The notes below the pieces were generated by a model that saw nothing but the letters and a program-made list of their open reading frames with translations, ran no database searches and was not told where the DNA came from. This document shows, piece by piece, positions 1 through 8,828 of a DNA stretch of 64,000 bases (position 1 is the stretch's first letter; the number at the start of each line of letters is the position of its first letter). Position numbers and translations under genes: made by a program. The stretch is taken from assembly GCF_008329435.1 (NCBI RefSeq), contig NZ_NPKN01000002.1:62001-126000 (forward strand). Direction: 5' to 3'. Source of the stretch: Rhodanobacter sp. T12-5. GTDB taxonomy: Bacteria; Pseudomonadota; Gammaproteobacteria; Xanthomonadales; Rhodanobacteraceae.

Positions 1-2
1 CC

Positions 3-2000
3 ATGAAGTCCATCGGATATGCCGCGCTCGCGGCCTGCTGCCTGTTGGCGCTGCCGCCGCCGGCACGTGCGGCCGCCAGCACACCGGCGTTCCAGCTGAC
101 CGACCTGCAGAAGATCGTGAGCCTCGGCGAGCCACGGATTTCGCCGGACGGCAAGCGCATCGCGGTGATCGTTTCCACGCCCGACTGGAAGACCGACAAG
201 AGCCAGCAGGAGCTCGACCTGGTGGACACGGCCAGCGGCATGCGCCGCGCGCTGACCTGGAAGCGCGAGGACATCTCGTCGCCGCGCTGGTCGCCCGATG
301 GAAGCCGGCTGGCCTTCATCGCCAAGGACGCACAAACCAAGCAAGGACAGTTGTACGTGATGCCGATGGATGGTGGCGATGCGCGACGCGTCACCGACAT
401 CAAGCACGGCGTGGATGCCTACAGCTGGAGCCCGGACGGCAGCCAGCTCGCGTTTGTCAGTGCGGACGAACCGGCCAATGCCAAGGCAATCAAGGCGCAT
501 GACGATGCGTTCCAGGTCACCGACAACCATTTCCTCATGCGCAAGGCGCTGACGCCATCGCATCTGTGGGTGGTGCCCAGTGCGGGCGGCACGGCGAAAC
601 GGCTGACCCAGGGCAGCTTCAGCCTGCAGACCGACCAGCAGGACGGCGCGCCCGCGCCGACGTGGAGCCGTGACGGCCGGAGCATCGCCTTCGTCCGCTT
701 CCCCGGAGCGTACTGGGGGCCGTCGTTTCATTCGGTGATCGACACGGTCGACATCGGCGGCGGCACGCCACGCGCAGTGGTGACCGACGAAGGCGCAATG
801 GACGCCAACTACGCTGCGGGCAGCGACATGCTGGCCTTCATGCGTCCGCGCGGTGGCGACCAGAACAACGGCAATGCCGTCTACGTGTCGAGCGATGGCC
901 ACAGCCGCGATGTCACCCAGGCGCTGGCGCGCAACTTCGACAGCTACGCCTGGCTGCCACGCGGCAAGGCGCTGCTGCTGGCCGGCGAGGATGGCACCCA
1001 TGCGGTGTTGTGGGTGCAACCGCTGTCCGGTGCGGCGAAGAGACTCGACCTTGGCGGGGTGGAAGCCGGTGCCGACATCAGCGTGTCCAAGACCGGCGCG
1101 CTGGCCTTCGTCGGCAGCACCGAGACTCACCCGGGCGAGCTGTACGTGATGGATTCGGTGAACGCGAAGCCGCGCCGGCTCACCAACCTCAACGCGTTTG
1201 TCGACAAGCTTGCGCTCGGCCGCACCGAATCGATCGAGTGGCAGGGTCCGGACGGTCTCCGTGAAGACGGTGTGCTGACCAGGCCGGTCGGCTACCAGCG
1301 CGGACAAAAATATCCGCTGGTGCTGGTGATCCACGGCGGCCCGGAAGCCGCGTCCACGGTGAAGTTCTCGCCCTTGCCGCAATTGCTGGCCGCGGCAGGC
1401 TTCGTGGTGTTCCAGCCGAACTACCGCGGCAGCACCAATCTTGGCGATGCGTACCAGCACGCGATCTTCCGCGATACCGGCGACGGTCCGGGCCGGGACG
1501 TGATGGCCGGCCTGGCCGCGGTGCAGAAGCTCGGCGTGGTCGACGCGCAGCGCATCGGCGTCAGCGGCTGGTCCTACGGCGGCTACATGACCACCTGGCT
1601 CACCGGTCACTATCCGCTGTGGAAGGCGGCGGTGTCCGGGGCCGCGCTGACCGACTGGGTCATGGACTACACCGTGGCGTATTACCAGACCGGCGACACC
1701 TATTTCTTCGGCGGCTCGCCGTGGTCGGCGAAGTACCGCGACATCTGGCGCGAACAGTCGCCGATCACCTATGCGCACAACGTCACCGCGCCGACCCTGA
1801 TCATGGGCGATGTGGGCGATCCCAACGTGCCGCTGGTGAACAGCTACGAGTGGTACCACGCGTTGCGCGACAGCGGCGTGCCGGTGGAGTTCTACGCGTA
1901 TCCGGTCGATACGCATTTCCCCAAGGACATCGTGCGCACCACCGACGTGTACCGCCGCTGGGTCGGCTGGATGACCGCGCACCTGAAACCCCGGTCCTGA
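3..2000 (+). CDS. Secreted S9 family prolyl oligopeptidase-like peptidase
   Basis: The 665-residue protein starts with a cleavable-looking signal peptide (residues 1-24, ending ARAAA). An N-terminal beta-propeller follows, with repeated SPDG-type strand motifs (near residues 50, 97 and 145). A C-terminal alpha/beta hydrolase domain begins near residue 420. The GWSYGG nucleophile elbow puts the catalytic Ser at residue 524, with Asp606 (GDPNVP) and His638 (DTHFP) completing the triad. This matches S9 dipeptidyl/acylaminoacyl peptidases that trim peptides in the periplasm. The gene converges on ppk1 with a 25-nt gap. Its own promoter lies outside the window. Exact substrate preference cannot be read from sequence. 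Confidence 0.93.
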   Translation: MKSIGYAALAACCLLALPPPARAAASTPAFQLTDLQKIVSLGEPRISPDGKRIAVIVSTPDWKTDKSQQELDLVDTASGMRRALTWKREDISSPRWSPDGSRLAFIAKDAQTKQGQLYVMPMDGGDARRVTDIKHGVDAYSWSPDGSQLAFVSADEPANAKAIKAHDDAFQVTDNHFLMRKALTPSHLWVVPSAGGTAKRLTQGSFSLQTDQQDGAPAPTWSRDGRSIAFVRFPGAYWGPSFHSVIDTVDIGGGTPRAVVTDEGAMDANYAAGSDMLAFMRPRGGDQNNGNAVYVSSDGHSRDVTQALARNFDSYAWLPRGKALLLAGEDGTHAVLWVQPLSGAAKRLDLGGVEAGADISVSKTGALAFVGSTETHPGELYVMDSVNAKPRRLTNLNAFVDKLALGRTESIEWQGPDGLREDGVLTRPVGYQRGQKYPLVLVIHGGPEAASTVKFSPLPQLLAAAGFVVFQPNYRGSTNLGDAYQHAIFRDTGDGPGRDVMAGLAAVQKLGVVDAQRIGVSGWSYGGYMTTWLTGHYPLWKAAVSGAALTDWVMDYTVAYYQTGDTYFFGGSPWSAKYRDIWREQSPITYAHNVTAPTLIMGDVGDPNVPLVNSYEWYHALRDSGVPVEFYAYPVDTHFPKDIVRTTDVYRRWVGWMTAHLKPRS

Positions 2001-2025
2001 AGCATCCCTGCGGCTGGCGACGGCC

Positions 2026-4221
2026 TCATTCCGGATGGCCGGTGCCGGCCCCTGCCCCGCATAATTTCTCCAGCAACTCGGCCTGGACGTTGCGCAGGGG
2101 TTCGCCCTCGGGCACGGATGGGCGCAGGTACTGGCCATCGGGCTGCAGCAGCGACGTGCTGCTGTTGTCGGTGAGGTAGAGCTCCAGCGCGCTGCGGATC
2201 CGCTGCTGCAGCTTCTTTCCCTCGATCGGGAAGGCGGTTTCGACGCGGCGATCCAGGTTGCGTTCCATCAGGTCGGCGCTGGACAGGTACAGCCGCGGAT
2301 CGCCGTCGTTGGCGAACCAGTAGGCGCGGCTGTGCTCGAGGAAGCGGCCGATGATCGAGCGCACCCGGATGTTCTCCGAAACGCCCTCGACGCCTGGGCG
2401 CAGGCAGCAGATGCCGCGCACGATCAGGTCGATCTGCACGCCGGCGATGCTGGCCTTGTATAGCGCGCGAATGATCTTCGCCTCGGTCAGCGCATTGACC
2501 TTGAAGATGATCCGCGCCGGCCGGCCGGCGGCGGCGTGCGCGGTTTCCCGCGCGATCAGTTCGAGCAGGGTCTTCTTCAGCGTGAACGGCGCATGCAGCA
2601 GCTTCTTCATGTGCAGCACCTTGCCCATGCCGGTGAGCTGGCTGAACAATTTGTGCACGTCTTCGCACAGCGCCTCGTCGGAGGTGAGCAGGCTGTAATC
2701 GGTGTACAGGCGCGCATTGCCGGTGTGGTAGTTGCCGGTGCCCAGATGCGCGTAACGCACGAGCTCGCTGCCCTCGCGGCGCTGGATCAGCATCAGCTTG
2801 GCATGGGTCTTGATGCCCACGACGCCATAGATCACCATCGCGCCGGCCTGCTGCAGGCGCGAGGCGAGCGTGAGGTTGGACTCCTCGTCGAAACGTGCGC
2901 GCAGCTCTACCACCGCGGTCACTTCCTTGCCGGAACGCGCCGCGTCGACCAGCGCATCGACGATTTCCGAATTGGCATTGGTACGGTAGAGCGTCTGCTT
3001 GATCGCCAGCACCTGCGGATCCTGCGCCGCCTGGCGCAGCAGGTCGACCACTGGCGAAAACGACTCGTACGGATGCAGCAACAGCACGTCCTGCTTGCCG
3101 ATCACCTGGAACACGTCCTCGGCATGCTTGAGCGCCTTGGGCAGCACCGGCGTGAACGGCGGGTACTGCAACTGCGGATAGCTGGCATGGCTGGCGATGC
3201 GGAACAACCGCGCCAGGTTCACCGGGCCGTTCACCTCGTACACTTCCGACTCGGCCAGGCCGAACTGCCTGAGCAGATGATCGATCAGGTCACGCGGACA
3301 GTTGTCGGCCACCTCCAGCCGCACCGCATCGCCGAAGCGACGCGAGTACAGCTCGCTGCGCAGGGCCAGCGCCAGATCCTCGACATCTTCCGGATCGAGC
3401 GTGAGATCGGCGTTGCGGGTCAGCCGGAACTGGTAACAGCCGAGCACCTGCATGCCCGGGAACAGTTCCTCCGCATGCGCATGGATGATCGAGGACAGCA
3501 GCACGTAATTGTCGCCGCCCTCGCAGATTTCCAGCGGCATCTGGATCAGCCGCGGCAGCACGCGCGGCGCCGGCACGATCGCCAGGCCGGAGTCGCGGCC
3601 GAACGCATCGACGCCGTCCAGCCGCACGATGAAGTTGAGGCTCTTGTTGACCAGCAGCGGAAACGGATGGGTCGGGTCGAGTCCGATCGGCGTCACCAGC
3701 GGCGCCACTTCCTCGCGGAAGTAGCGGCGCACCCACAGCTTCTGCTTGTGCGTCCACTGCGTGCGGCGAACGATGCGGATACCGTGCGCGACCAGTTCCG
3801 GCAGAATGCGCTCGTTGAGGATCGCGTACTGCCGTTCGATCTGCCGATGCGCGATCTCGCTGATCTCCGCCAGCGCCCGCTTCGGCGGGATGCCGTCCGG
3901 TCCGATCATCTCGTGATCCAGCGCGATCTGCCCCTTCAGCCCAGCCACGCGGATCTCGAAGAACTCGTCCATGTTGCGCGAGAAGATCAGCAGGAATTTC
4001 AACCGTTCCAGCAGCGGCGCGCGCTCGTCCAGGGCCTGGTCCAGCACGCGGATGTTGAACTGCAGCTGCGACAGTTCGCGGTGGATGTACAGCCGGTTGT
4101 CGGTGAGATCCACCGCCGCCGTCTCGGCATCATTCGCGGCCGGCGCGGAAGCACCGGCCGGCGAGGTCTCGCGGATCAGGCGACTGTTCATCGGTGCATC
4201 GGTTCCGGCAAGGGTTGTCAT
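2026..4221 (-). CDS. ppk1: Polyphosphate kinase 1
   Basis: The 731-residue protein matches PPK1, which reversibly transfers the terminal phosphate of ATP onto inorganic polyphosphate. The N domain begins near residue 42 (RLYIHRELS) and includes the [14 protein letters not shown] segment. The catalytic region has the KTHAKL motif, whose His473 is the expected phosphohistidine, and a GTGNYH motif at 494-499. The length is usual for the family. An internal Met at codon 11 (position 4191) is a possible alternative start, because neither start has a strong Shine-Dalgarno sequence. A short N-terminal extension rich in Ala precedes the conserved core. The gene stands alone between two unrelated units. 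Confidence 0.97.
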   Translation of the reverse strand: MTTLAGTDAPMNSRLIRETSPAGASAPAANDAETAAVDLTDNRLYIHRELSQLQFNIRVLDQALDERAPLLERLKFLLIFSRNMDEFFEIRVAGLKGQIALDHEMIGPDGIPPKRALAEISEIAHRQIERQYAILNERILPELVAHGIRIVRRTQWTHKQKLWVRRYFREEVAPLVTPIGLDPTHPFPLLVNKSLNFIVRLDGVDAFGRDSGLAIVPAPRVLPRLIQMPLEICEGGDNYVLLSSIIHAHAEELFPGMQVLGCYQFRLTRNADLTLDPEDVEDLALALRSELYSRRFGDAVRLEVADNCPRDLIDHLLRQFGLAESEVYEVNGPVNLARLFRIASHASYPQLQYPPFTPVLPKALKHAEDVFQVIGKQDVLLLHPYESFSPVVDLLRQAAQDPQVLAIKQTLYRTNANSEIVDALVDAARSGKEVTAVVELRARFDEESNLTLASRLQQAGAMVIYGVVGIKTHAKLMLIQRREGSELVRYAHLGTGNYHTGNARLYTDYSLLTSDEALCEDVHKLFSQLTGMGKVLHMKKLLHAPFTLKKTLLELIARETAHAAAGRPARIIFKVNALTEAKIIRALYKASIAGVQIDLIVRGICCLRPGVEGVSENIRVRSIIGRFLEHSRAYWFANDGDPRLYLSSADLMERNLDRRVETAFPIEGKKLQQRIRSALELYLTDNSSTSLLQPDGQYLRPSVPEGEPLRNVQAELLEKLCGAGAGTGHPE

Positions 4222-4335
4222 CCAAGATAGTGCATCATCGGTGATGACAGGATCAGCGCACCGCGGTTGCCCCGCGAGTTTGCGACAGTTTTCTGACCGC
4301 CGGATGACACGGAATTCCCGCGGCAGGCAGGTGTT

Positions 4336-5136
4336 TCATGTATCGCCTGCGCCGCGGAGCAGCCATTCATCCGCTGCCAGGTAGCGGGTGGGTGCCGCAC
4401 CGAGCACGCGCCGGAACGCCGCGGTGAAAGCGCTGGCACTGCTGTAGCCGAGATCGACTGCCACCTGGGTGATCGAGTCGCCGCCAGCCAGCCGGGTCAA
4501 TGCGGCGAGCAGGCAGGCCTGCTGGCGCCATGCGCTGAAACTCATGCCGGTTTGCTGGCGAAACAGGCGGGTGAAACTGCGCCGGCTCATGCCGGCCTTG
4601 TGCGCCATCGCGTCGATGTCGATCTCCAGCGCCGGCGCCGCGATCATCGCGCGGCACAGGCGGGCCAATCGCGGGTCGCGTGGCAGCGGCGTGTTCAACG
4701 GCAGCGCCGGCATCGCGGCGATTTCGTCCAGCAGCAACGCCATCACCCGGCCATCGCGGCCGTCCAGCGCGTACTCGGCCGGCACATCCACGGCCTCCAG
4801 CAGCAAGGCATGCAGCAGCAGCGAGACGCCGATCACCCGGCAACGCACCGGCAACGCAGTGGCGGCCTCGTTGCGCACGTAGGCGCTGCGGGTCGACACG
4901 ACGCCGCTCATGCGCACCTCGTGCGCGACACCGGCCGGAATCCACAGTGCGCGGCGCGGCGGCACCACCCAACTGCCTTCGTCGGTGATCACGGTGACCA
5001 CGCCGGTGGCGGCGTACAGCAGCTGGCCGCGTTTGTGCGCATGGCGCGGCAAGACGTAGTGCGGCGGATAGTCGTTGCCGGTGATGACGATATCGCGCGG
5101 GGTGTCTTCGTAATGGGTGACGCGGGCATTGCGCAC
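4336..5136 (-). CDS. AraC family transcriptional regulator with cupin sensor
   Basis: The 266-residue protein has an N-terminal cupin-like domain (HAHKRGQLLYA near residue 32, and WIPAGVAHEV) and a C-terminal double helix-turn-helix of the AraC type (AHKAGMSRRSFTRLF near 183, then the YSSASAFTAAFRR second helix). The only usable start in this frame is GTG. The gene is divergent from the MFS pump gene with a 126-nt spacer, so it probably controls that pump. Members of this subfamily often regulate an adjacent transporter. The ligand is unknown. Confidence 0.9.
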   Translation of the reverse strand: MRNARVTHYEDTPRDIVITGNDYPPHYVLPRHAHKRGQLLYAATGVVTVITDEGSWVVPPRRALWIPAGVAHEVRMSGVVSTRSAYVRNEAATALPVRCRVIGVSLLLHALLLEAVDVPAEYALDGRDGRVMALLLDEIAAMPALPLNTPLPRDPRLARLCRAMIAAPALEIDIDAMAHKAGMSRRSFTRLFRQQTGMSFSAWRQQACLLAALTRLAGGDSITQVAVDLGYSSASAFTAAFRRVLGAAPTRYLAADEWLLRGAGDT

Positions 5137-5262
5137 GGTGGATGGCCCGATTTCGACAGAACTTGACCCGCCGATGCATGCGGGCCGACCCCAACCACTC
5201 TAGAGTGACGCTCCCGGCGGTGCAATCCGGCCGCCTCTTTCCCTCCCATCAAGAGTTCCACC
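5137..5262. promoter_or_regulatory. Divergent promoter region, AraC regulator / MFS pump
   Basis: This is the only non-coding space between the oppositely oriented regulator and transporter genes, so both promoters and the likely AraC operator must lie here or just inside the genes. I could not identify a convincing -35/-10 pair or direct-repeat operator by eye. The call rests on arrangement. Confidence 0.4.
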
Positions 5263-6501
5263 ATGAATACCCGCGTCGACGAGGCAAGCCTGCCGCTCGA
5301 ACCGATGACGACCCCGCATTCACCCGCTCAAGGCACCGCCTACGGCGTGCTCGGCGGGATCAGCTTCGCGCACATGCTCAACGACATGATCCAGTCGCTG
5401 ATCCTCGCGATCTACCCGATCCTGAAAAGCGATTTCCACCTGAGTTTCGCCCAGGTCGGCCTGATCACGCTGACCTACCAGCTCACCGCCTCGATGCTGC
5501 AACCACTGGTGGGCACGGTCACCGACCGCCGGCCGATGCCGTATTCGCTGCCGGTCGGCATGGGCTTCACCCTGTGCGGGCTGCTGTTGCTGGCGGTCGC
5601 ACCCACCTTCCCCGTGCTGCTGCTGGCGGCCGCGCTGGTCGGCACCGGTTCGTCGATCTTCCATCCCGAATCCTCGCGGGTGGCGCGAATGGCCTCCGGC
5701 GGACGGCATGGCCTGGCGCAATCGCTGTTCCAGGTCGGCGGCAATACCGGCTCGTCGCTGGGACCGCTGCTGGCCGCGTGGATCATCGTGCCGCACGGGC
5801 GCGGCAGCGTCGCCTGGTTCTCGCTGGCGGCGCTGCTGGCGATCGTGGTGCTGTTGCAGGTCGGCCGCTGGTACAGCCATCACCACGTCAGCCGCAGCAA
5901 GTCGACCTCACGCCACCTGGCGCTCGTGTCGCTGTCGCGCAACCAGATCATCGGTGCGCTGGCGATCCTCGGCCTGCTGATCTTCTCCAAGTATTTCTAC
6001 CTGGCCAGCCTCAGCAGCTATTACACGTTCTACCTGATCCACAAGTTCGGCGTGTCGGTGCAAAGCGCGCAGGTGCACCTGTTCGTGTTCCTGTTCGCGG
6101 TGGCTGCCGGCTCGCTGATCGGCGGCCCGGTCGGCGACCGGATCGGGCGCAAGTGGGTGATCTGGGTATCGATCCTCGGCGTGGCACCGTTCACGCTGCT
6201 GTTGCCGCACGCGAACCTGATCTGGACCGGCGTGCTGACGGTGATCATCGGACTGGTGTTGTCGTCGGCATTCTCGGCGATCCTGGTCTACGCGCAGGAA
6301 CTGGTTCCCGGCCGCGTAGGCATGATCTCCGGCCTGTTCTTCGGCCTCGCCTTCGGCATGGGCGGCATCGGCGCAGCCGTGCTTGGCGGACTGGCCGACG
6401 TGCACGGTATCGAATACGTCTACCGACTGTGCGCGTACCTGCCGCTGATGGGATTGATCACGGTGTTTCTGCCGAATATCGAGAAGCGGGTTCGCGCTTG
6501 A
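5263..6501 (+). CDS. MFS transporter, fosmidomycin resistance (Fsr) type
   Basis: The 412-residue polytopic membrane protein has about 12 hydrophobic segments and a cytoplasmic hydrophilic N-terminus of about 20 residues. Fsr-type motifs are visible: GISFAHMLNDMIQSL at the start of TM1, the DRRPMPYS loop after TM2 and GDRIGRKWV in the C-terminal half. This family exports fosmidomycin and related small compounds by proton antiport. The adjacent divergent AraC gene is the probable regulator. The last 130 or so bases are repeated, in decayed form, downstream of the lemA insertion. Confidence 0.92.
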   Translation: MNTRVDEASLPLEPMTTPHSPAQGTAYGVLGGISFAHMLNDMIQSLILAIYPILKSDFHLSFAQVGLITLTYQLTASMLQPLVGTVTDRRPMPYSLPVGMGFTLCGLLLLAVAPTFPVLLLAAALVGTGSSIFHPESSRVARMASGGRHGLAQSLFQVGGNTGSSLGPLLAAWIIVPHGRGSVAWFSLAALLAIVVLLQVGRWYSHHHVSRSKSTSRHLALVSLSRNQIIGALAILGLLIFSKYFYLASLSSYYTFYLIHKFGVSVQSAQVHLFVFLFAVAAGSLIGGPVGDRIGRKWVIWVSILGVAPFTLLLPHANLIWTGVLTVIIGLVLSSAFSAILVYAQELVPGRVGMISGLFFGLAFGMGGIGAAVLGGLADVHGIEYVYRLCAYLPLMGLITVFLPNIEKRVRA

Positions 6502-6505
6502 TCGC

Positions 6506-6538
6506 TTTGTAGGAGCGCACAGGGTGCGCTCCTACAAA
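6506..6538. terminator. Perfect 15-bp hairpin after the MFS gene
   Basis: Two 15-nt arms are exact reverse complements around a 3-nt AGG loop. The outer arms are T-rich and A-rich, so the hairpin can act as a terminator in either direction. It carries the GTAGGAGCGC arm shared with other intergenic hairpins in this window, so it may also count as a REP-like repeat. Confidence 0.75.
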
Positions 6539-6543
6539 AAGAC

Positions 6544-6634
6544 TCAGCGCGCGCCGATCACCACCGGTTCCAGCTCCCACGTGACGCCAGACTTCCCGCG
6601 CACTCCTTGCATGACTTGCTGCGCCAACGCCACG
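6544..6634 (-). pseudogene. Decayed duplicate of the murB 3' end
   Basis: Read on the minus strand, this stretch translates to ALAQQVMQGV...ELEPVVIGAR followed by a stop. It aligns with the C-terminus of the intact MurB at 8829 ([10 protein letters not shown]...[10 protein letters not shown]). The similarity stops abruptly upstream, so about 30 codons of murB remain without the rest of the gene. It is the left-hand partner of the duplication flanking the lemA insertion. Confidence 0.85.
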
Positions 6635-6738
6635 GCGTTTTTCCACGACGCCACAAGAGCGGCCAGCGCTTTACCGGGGTGCCATGCCGAAGGCGCCTCG
6701 GCTATGCTTTTGGGGCCATTCATCGGGGGAGGGATCAA

Positions 6739-7311
6739 GTGGGCATCAAGGGATTCGGCTTTCTGGCGTTTTTCGCCGTCATCGCGATTTACGTCGTGGT
6801 GATCTACAACAATCTGGTGCGGTTGAAAAACAACGTTGCCAAAGCCTGGTCCAACATCGATGTGCTGCTGAAACAGCGTCACGATGAACTGCCCAACCTG
6901 GTGGAGACCTGCAAGCAATACTTGGTGTACGAGCAGCAAACGCTGGTGAAGGTTGCCGAGGCACGCAGCGCGATCTCCGTCGCCCGCCAGCACGCCGACG
7001 CCGCTGCCTTGGGGCCGGCGGAGGATCAGTTGCGTAGCGGCCTGGGCCAACTGTTCGCGGTGGCCGAAAAGTATCCTGACCTCAAGGCCAACGAGACTTT
7101 CCGCAATCTGCAGAGCCGCATCAGCGGCCTGGAGTCAGCCATTGCCGACCGGCGCGAGTTCTACAACGACACGGTAACCGAGTTGAACGTGCGCATTGAA
7201 CAGTTCCCCGACCGCTTCATCGCCAGCTTGTTTGCGTTCGGTTCTGCCACCCCGATCCGCTTCAGCCAGAGCGAGCTCAAGCAGCCCGACCTGAAGGCAC
7301 TGTTCAACTGA
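6739..7311 (+). CDS. lemA: LemA family membrane protein
   Basis: The 190-residue protein has one N-terminal membrane segment (FGFLAFFAVIAIYVVVIYNN), then the LemA signature LVRLKNNVAKAWSNIDVLLKQR and HDELPNLVETCKQY, and a long helical body ending FASLFAFG. LemA proteins are widespread, single-pass and of uncertain biochemical role. The GTG start is chosen because a GGGAGGG-type ribosome site lies about 7 nt upstream and the conserved N-terminus begins there. The longer open frame upstream runs through murB remnant sequence. A GIDE-domain gene follows after 13 nt, an arrangement that suggests a shared function. Confidence 0.93.
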   Translation: MGIKGFGFLAFFAVIAIYVVVIYNNLVRLKNNVAKAWSNIDVLLKQRHDELPNLVETCKQYLVYEQQTLVKVAEARSAISVARQHADAAALGPAEDQLRSGLGQLFAVAEKYPDLKANETFRNLQSRISGLESAIADRREFYNDTVTELNVRIEQFPDRFIASLFAFGSATPIRFSQSELKQPDLKALFN

Positions 7312-7324
7312 TGGCCCGCCCGTG

Positions 7325-8206
7325 ATGACAGGTGTCTCGACGGTTCCTCCAGGTTTCATCGCTTTCATCCTCGGCGCAGGCGCGCTTGGCAGTCTGTACT
7401 ACTGGGGACGCAAGCTGCAGCAGTTGCGGTTGATCCAGGGCACCCCGGTATCACGCTGTCGTGCCGCTGCACAGGGTTATGTCGCCTTGTCCGGCACCCA
7501 ATCGACGGTTCCCGATCATCCCCGGGTGGGGCCGATGACCGGCCAGCCGTGCACCTGGTGGAGCTATACCGTCGAGGAGTTGCGCGGTGACGACAAGCAC
7601 AAGAAGTGGGTCACGATCAGTCAGGCAACCTGCTCCCTGCCGTTCATCATCGACGACGGCACCGCTCGGGTGATGATCGTCCCGGAGGGGGCCAAGGTGA
7701 CATTCAGCAGCATGGACCGCTGGCGCGGCTACTCCGAGTGGCCAACGAAGACATCTGTCATGAACTCGATGGACGGCGATTACCGGTACACGGAAATGCG
7801 CATGTCGGAGGGCGACTCCTTGTATGCGATCGGCCAGTTTGGCAGTCATTCTGTCCACGAGGTCCCGAAGGGCACCGACGACGCCGTGTCCGCCATCCTG
7901 ACATCGTGGAAGAACGATCACGCCGCCCTGCTGGCCCGGTTCGATGCCGACAACAACGGGCAGATCGATATGGAGGAATGGGACAACGCGCGTGAAGCGG
8001 CAAGAAAACAGGCCATGCTTGGCGCCGATGCTCCCGACGTGATGAGGCCTGAGCCGATCCTCTCCTGCCCCAAGGATGGCCGACCGTTCCTGCTCTCGAC
8101 GAAGCCGGTGGAGGACATTGCCGCCGCGCTGCTCAAGCAGGTGCGATATGGATTGATGATATTCGCCGCCTGCACCGCAGGCGCGCTGTGGCTGGCAAGC
8201 AGATAA
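7325..8206 (+). CDS. GIDE-domain membrane protein with EF-hand
   Basis: The 293-residue protein has a hydrophobic N-terminal segment (residues 9-27), a region resembling the GIDE domain of MULAN-type proteins (residues about 60-190, with CTWWSYTVEE and VPEGAKVTFSS), and a C-terminal membrane segment near 270-288. Between them lies a canonical calcium-binding EF-hand loop at residues 207-218 (DADNNGQIDMEE, with all standard ligand positions filled). GIDE is found in eukaryotic mitochondrial E3 ligases, but here there is no RING finger, so no ubiquitin activity is implied. It follows lemA by 13 nt. A GTG one codon upstream is an alternative start. Confidence 0.8.
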   Translation: MTGVSTVPPGFIAFILGAGALGSLYYWGRKLQQLRLIQGTPVSRCRAAAQGYVALSGTQSTVPDHPRVGPMTGQPCTWWSYTVEELRGDDKHKKWVTISQATCSLPFIIDDGTARVMIVPEGAKVTFSSMDRWRGYSEWPTKTSVMNSMDGDYRYTEMRMSEGDSLYAIGQFGSHSVHEVPKGTDDAVSAILTSWKNDHAALLARFDADNNGQIDMEEWDNAREAARKQAMLGADAPDVMRPEPILSCPKDGRPFLLSTKPVEDIAAALLKQVRYGLMIFAACTAGALWLASR

Positions 8207-8225
8207 CAACCGATCAGCATCCCGG

Positions 8226-8363
8226 CGCATCGACACCGCCGTGCTTGGCGGCTTGGCCGACACACATGGCATCGAGTACGTCTACCAACTGTGCGCGTAC
8301 CTGCCGCTGATGGGGTTGATCACGGTGTTTCTGCCGAATATCGAGAAGCGGGTTCGCGCTTGA
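8226..8363 (+). pseudogene. Decayed duplicate of the MFS pump 3' end
   Basis: The sequence reproduces the last 130 or so bases of the pump gene (ending at 6501) with scattered substitutions. It reads TAVLGGLADTHGIEYVYQLC and continues to PNIEKRVRA plus stop, against AAVLGGLADVHGIEYVYRLC in the intact gene. There is no start or upstream coding region. It is the right-hand partner of the duplication flanking lemA-GIDE. Confidence 0.9.
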
Positions 8364-8370
8364 TGCTTTT

Positions 8371-8685
8371 GTAGGAGCGCACCCTGTGCGCGATGCTCTT
8401 GCTTGATTTGTTGTCGTGAAGCGAAGGGCTTTCACCCTCCTGCGGAGGGCGAGGTACTTCTCTTTTGCTTGTCCAAAAGAGAAGTACCCAAGAGAAAACG
8501 ACACCCCGCTTGCACGCTTTCCGGGCTTCCTGCCCGGAAAGCGCGGAAGCGGGGTGGCCTCTCTTTGGGCCACGTTTCTCTGGCCAAACAGAGAAAGGTG
8601 GCTCGGCTGCCGTAGGCAGACGAAAGCTTTTCGCTTTGAATGCCGCAGGCAAAGCAAGAGCATCGCGCACAGGGTGCGCTCCTAC
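8371..8685. repeat. Composite palindromic intergenic element with 34-bp inverted ends
   Basis: The outer 34 nt on each side (8371-8404 and 8652-8685) are exact inverted repeats. Inside are further hairpins: a 14-bp perfect stem at 8454-8467/8474-8487 and a 12-bp perfect stem at 8515-8526/8532-8543. The latter sits in a larger imperfect stem (ACCCCGCTT... with AAGCGGGGT). No ORF of note is present. The outer arms carry the same GTAGGAGCGCAC sequence as the simple hairpin at 6506. Similar GC-rich nested palindromes are common between genes in Xanthomonadales. I do not know a mobilising enzyme for it. Confidence 0.8.
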
Positions 8686-8721
8686 GAGAACAGCTACGCG
8701 ACGTAGCACCGCGGGAAGACC

Positions 8722-8790
8722 GGCGGGCGTTGCCCGCCCTACGAAAGGTGGCTCGGCCGCCGGAGGCAGGCGAAAGCTCTGCTCTGCATG
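8722..8790. repeat. Partial repeat block beside the composite element
   Basis: A 7-bp GGCGGGC hairpin (8722-8728/8732-8738) is followed by a 45-50 nt diverged direct copy of the element's internal segment at 8593-8643 (shared GAAAGGTGGCTCGG and GGCAG.CGAAAGC). It looks like a fragment of the same repeat family next to the murB stop. Confidence 0.6.
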
Positions 8791-8828
8791 CACCAGGAGC
8801 ATCAGGCGCTCCGCGCCAATACAGAGGC

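Noticed and set aside
2536-4230. Long plus-strand open frame of 564 codons
   Set aside because: It is antisense to ppk1, has no family resemblance and is rich in Gln, Arg and His as expected from the complement of high-GC coding sequence.
7325-8206. Bacterial ubiquitin E3 ligase
   Set aside because: Only the GIDE region is shared with MULAN-type ligases. The RING finger is absent.
8371-8800. CRISPR array or insertion sequence
   Set aside because: The repeats are inverted and nested with no regular spacers, and no transposase ORF is present.
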